DNA from: Sacculina carcini
Lineage: Eukaryota > Arthropoda > Thecostraca > Sacculinidae
Assembly (NCBI GenBank): GCA_916048095.2
Contig: OU696591.1
Coordinates: 2,876,001-2,940,000, forward strand
Direction of reading: 5' to 3'
DNA length: 64,000 bases
The position numbers were made by a program, and so were the translations under genes. Positions 61,167-64,000 of this stretch are shown here, piece by piece. Every line of letters starts with the position of its first letter. Position 1 is the first letter of the stretch. The notes under the pieces were generated by a model. It was given only the letters and a program-made list of their open reading frames with translations, made no database searches and was not told the DNA's origin.

Positions 61167-61355
61167 AAAGAAAATAAAGAAAATAAAGAAAATAAAGAAA
61201 ATAAAGAAAATAAAGAAAATAAAGAAAATAAAGAAAATAAAGAAAATAAAGAAAATAAAGAAAATAAAGAAAATATAGAAAATAAAGAAAATAAAGAAAA
61301 TAAAGAAAATAAAGAAAATAAAGAAAATAAAGAAAATAAAGAAAATAAAGAAAAT

Positions 61356-61547
61356 TAATTGTACACTCGTGCTTGCGCACTATATATACCACATATAAAC
61401 CATCTCTCTTGAACATCTACAATGGCCGGACCGCGTAAGACTCTGCTCGAACCCCGAGGACCTCGGTTCGAATCCCGGCCAGGTAATTACTTTCTTCACT
61501 CAACAATAAACTCTACACACAAATAATCGAAATAAATTGGATGAATT
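61356..61547 (+). repeat. Cassette 109, A55G
   Basis: Core 61423-61485, with GGTAATTAC and CAATAAAC. Then 96 perfect nonamers (61548-62411), the longest uninterrupted tract. Confidence 0.97.
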
Positions 61548-62411
61548 AAAGAAAATAAAGAAAATAAAGAAAATAAAGAAAATAAAGAAAATAAAGAAAA
61601 TAAAGAAAATAAAGAAAATAAAGAAAATAAAGAAAATAAAGAAAATAAAGAAAATAAAGAAAATAAAGAAAATAAAGAAAATAAAGAAAATAAAGAAAAT
61701 AAAGAAAATAAAGAAAATAAAGAAAATAAAGAAAATAAAGAAAATAAAGAAAATAAAGAAAATAAAGAAAATAAAGAAAATAAAGAAAATAAAGAAAATA
61801 AAGAAAATAAAGAAAATAAAGAAAATAAAGAAAATAAAGAAAATAAAGAAAATAAAGAAAATAAAGAAAATAAAGAAAATAAAGAAAATAAAGAAAATAA
61901 AGAAAATAAAGAAAATAAAGAAAATAAAGAAAATAAAGAAAATAAAGAAAATAAAGAAAATAAAGAAAATAAAGAAAATAAAGAAAATAAAGAAAATAAA
62001 GAAAATAAAGAAAATAAAGAAAATAAAGAAAATAAAGAAAATAAAGAAAATAAAGAAAATAAAGAAAATAAAGAAAATAAAGAAAATAAAGAAAATAAAG
62101 AAAATAAAGAAAATAAAGAAAATAAAGAAAATAAAGAAAATAAAGAAAATAAAGAAAATAAAGAAAATAAAGAAAATAAAGAAAATAAAGAAAATAAAGA
62201 AAATAAAGAAAATAAAGAAAATAAAGAAAATAAAGAAAATAAAGAAAATAAAGAAAATAAAGAAAATAAAGAAAATAAAGAAAATAAAGAAAATAAAGAA
62301 AATAAAGAAAATAAAGAAAATAAAGAAAATAAAGAAAATAAAGAAAATAAAGAAAATAAAGAAAATAAAGAAAATAAAGAAAATAAAGAAAATAAAGAAA
62401 ATAAAGAAAAT

Positions 62412-62603
62412 TAATTGTACACTCGTGCTTGCGCACTATATATACCACATATAAACCATCTCTCTTGAACATCTACAATGGCCGGACCGCGTAAGACTCT
62501 GCTCGAATCCCGAGGACCTCGGTTCGAATCCCAGCCAGGTAATAACTTTCTTCACTCAACACTAAACTCTACACACAAATAATCGAAATAAATTGGATGA
62601 ATT
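62412..62603 (+). repeat. Cassette 110, C30T
   Basis: Core 62479-62541. Then 56 nonamers (62604-63107) with AAATAAAAT, two ATAGAAAAT, AAAGAAGAT and GAAGAAAAT. Its left part resembles the tract after cassette 92 and its right part the tract after cassette 97. Confidence 0.97.
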
Positions 62604-63107
62604 AAAGAAAATAAAGAAAATAAAGAAAATAAAGAAAATAAAGAAAATAAAGAAAATAAATAAAATAAAGAAAATAAAGAAAATAAAGAAAATAAAGAAA
62701 ATAAAGAAAATAAAGAAAATAAAGAAAATAAAGAAAATAAAGAAAATAAAGAAAATATAGAAAATATAGAAAATAAAGAAAATAAAGAAAATAAAGAAAA
62801 TAAAGAAAATAAAGAAAATAAAGAAAATAAAGAAAATAAAGAAAATAAAGAAAATAAAGAAAATAAAGAAAATAAAGAAAATAAAGAAAATAAAGAAAAT
62901 AAAGAAAATAAAGAAAATAAAGAAAATAAAGAAAATAAAGAAAATAAAGAAAATAAAGAAAATAAAGAAAATAAAGAAAATAAAGAAGATAAAGAAAATA
63001 AAGAAAATAAAGAAAATAAAGAAAATAAAGAAAATAAAGAAAATAAAGAAAATAAAGAAAATAAAGAAAATAAAGAAAATGAAGAAAATAAAGAAAATAA
63101 AGAAAAT

Positions 63108-63299
63108 TAATTGTACACTCGTGCTTGCGCACTATATATACCACATATAAACCATCTCTCTTGAACATCTACAATGGCCGGACCGCGTAAGACTCTGCTC
63201 GAATCCCGAGGACCTCGGTTCGAATCCCAGCCAGGTAATAACTTTCTTCACTCAACACTAAACTCTACACACAAATAATCGAAATAAATTGGATGAATT
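63108..63299 (+). repeat. Cassette 111, C30T
   Basis: Core 63175-63237. Then 20 nonamers (63300-63479) with one ATAGAAAAT. Confidence 0.97.
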
Positions 63300-63479
63300 A
63301 AAGAAAATAAAGAAAATAAAGAAAATAAAGAAAATAAAGAAAATAAAGAAAATAAAGAAAATAAAGAAAATAAAGAAAATAAAGAAAATAAAGAAAATAA
63401 AGAAAATAAAGAAAATATAGAAAATAAAGAAAATAAAGAAAATAAAGAAAATAAAGAAAATAAAGAAAATAAAGAAAAT

Positions 63480-63671
63480 TAATTGTACACTCGTGCTTGC
63501 GCACTATATATACCACATATAAACCATCTCTCTTGAACATCTACAATGGCCGGACCGCGTAAGACTCTGCTCGAACCCCGAGGACCTCGGTTCGAATCCC
63601 GGCCAGGTAATTACTTTCTTCACTCAACAATAAACTCTACACACAAATAATCGAAATAAATTAGATGAATT
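63480..63671 (+). repeat. Cassette 112, A55G
   Basis: Core 63547-63609, with GGTAATTAC and CAATAAAC; the tail end reads TTAGATG for TTGGATG. Then 31 perfect nonamers (63672-63950). Confidence 0.97.
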
Positions 63672-63950
63672 AAAGAAAATAAAGAAAATAAAGAAAATAA
63701 AGAAAATAAAGAAAATAAAGAAAATAAAGAAAATAAAGAAAATAAAGAAAATAAAGAAAATAAAGAAAATAAAGAAAATAAAGAAAATAAAGAAAATAAA
63801 GAAAATAAAGAAAATAAAGAAAATAAAGAAAATAAAGAAAATAAAGAAAATAAAGAAAATAAAGAAAATAAAGAAAATAAAGAAAATAAAGAAAATAAAG
63901 AAAATAAAGAAAATAAAGAAAATAAAGAAAATAAAGAAAATAAAGAAAAT

Positions 63951-64000
63951 TAATTGTACACTCGTGCTTGCGCACTATATATACCACATATAAACCATCT
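63951..64000 (+). repeat. Cassette 113, cut by the window end
   Basis: The first 50 bases of a cassette, through the TATATATA motif to CCATCT. The core lies outside the window. Confidence 0.95.

Larger units (their letters stand above)
51099..63950 (+). repeat. A55G / C30T higher-order family
   Basis: A55G cassettes (89, 91, 106, 109, 112) always carry GGTAATTAC and CAATAAAC, are followed by tracts of uninterrupted nonamers (31-96 units, one with an edge change), and are followed, wherever the next cassette core is visible, by a C30T cassette. Confidence 0.8.
1..64000 (+). repeat. Composite satellite array: 192-bp cassette alternating with AAAGAAAAT tracts
   Basis: The window holds 113 cassettes (the last cut at 64000) and 113 nonamer tracts, with no other sequence between them and no inverted copy. 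A cassette runs from TAATTGTACACTCG to TTGGATGAATT. The AAAGAAAAT unit has 7 A, 1 G and 1 T, so the plus strand is strongly purine-rich. Tract lengths are exact multiples of 9 in all but five tracts. Cassette copies differ from each other at only a few positions. In the copy entries below, core numbering starts at the T of the ATG near cassette offset 67. This organisation is that of a eukaryotic satellite or tRNA-array-like locus; the chromosomal location (centromeric, subtelomeric or other) cannot be read from the window. Confidence 0.97.

Noticed and set aside
1..64000. CRISPR array (regular repeats and spacers)
   Set aside because: The repeats are 192 bp, the spacers are low-complexity nonamers of 108-1,296 bp rather than unique sequences, and there are no cas genes.
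1..64000. Telomeric repeat
   Set aside because: AAAGAAAAT is not a known telomere motif type (no G-run), and it is interrupted by the cassette throughout.
1..64000. Transposon or retroelement with coding capacity
   Set aside because: No reverse transcriptase, integrase or transposase frame, no terminal repeats or target-site duplications; cassettes are joined directly to phase-exact tracts.

Overview
The whole 64 kb window is one composite satellite array. I find no conventional protein-coding gene and no intact RNA gene in it. The array alternates two components, always in the same orientation: (i) a conserved 192-bp cassette, with 112 complete copies and one copy cut by the window end, and (ii) a tract of the 9-bp unit AAAGAAAAT, 12 to 144 units long. 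Nonamer tracts fill about two thirds of the window and cassettes about one third. The long reading frames (KKI, KEN, FLY or FSL repeats) arise because 9 is a multiple of 3 and two of the three frames on the plus strand lack stops; I do not annotate them as genes.

Organism: a eukaryote with an AT-rich genome is the best guess. The reasons are the satellite itself, a TATATATA motif, and a tRNA-like 63-nt core that ends in an almost invariant Pol III B-box (GGTTCGAATCC). Nothing here identifies the species. The closest known layout is the tRNA-gene arrays of Entamoeba, where tRNA genes alternate with short tandem repeats, but the core here does not fold as an acceptable cloverleaf.

Cassette layout, in cassette offsets: 1-25 hold a TGTACA palindrome and a small GTGC/GCAC hairpin; 26-33 TATATATA; 66-67 CA just before an ATG at 67-69; 68-130 the GC-rich tRNA-like core; 131-192 a CA-rich then AT-rich tail ending TTGGATGAATT. 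Core positions 1-63 are used below to name variants. Core 1-7 pairs with 53-59 (6 of 7 in the consensus), and core 25-31 pairs perfectly with 43-49, giving a nested hairpin.

Regions: 1-18.4 kb carries G3T and C4T core variants and a large duplication (1-5.3 kb against 12.2-17.8 kb, offset 12,180 bp at its left end), with a 2,010-bp-offset tandem duplication inside (8.6-12.2 kb). At 19-46 kb there is a higher-order family marked by a G-to-C change at cassette offset 56, by A15G/G36A cores, by AAAGAAAAC pairs in the tract, and by five tracts sharing one 4-bp phase lesion. At 46-64 kb the array is dominated by C30T, A55G and A18T/C19T cores in short two- or three-cassette higher-order repeats. 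This left-to-right change of variants is what local unequal exchange or conversion would leave.

Function is unknown. Three readings deserve testing: a degenerate tRNA or SINE-derived satellite whose B-boxes could bind TFIIIC; an array of structured non-coding RNAs; or tandem micro-genes with a TATA box, a 34-codon ORF and AATAAA signals in the tract. The variant pattern argues against protein coding.
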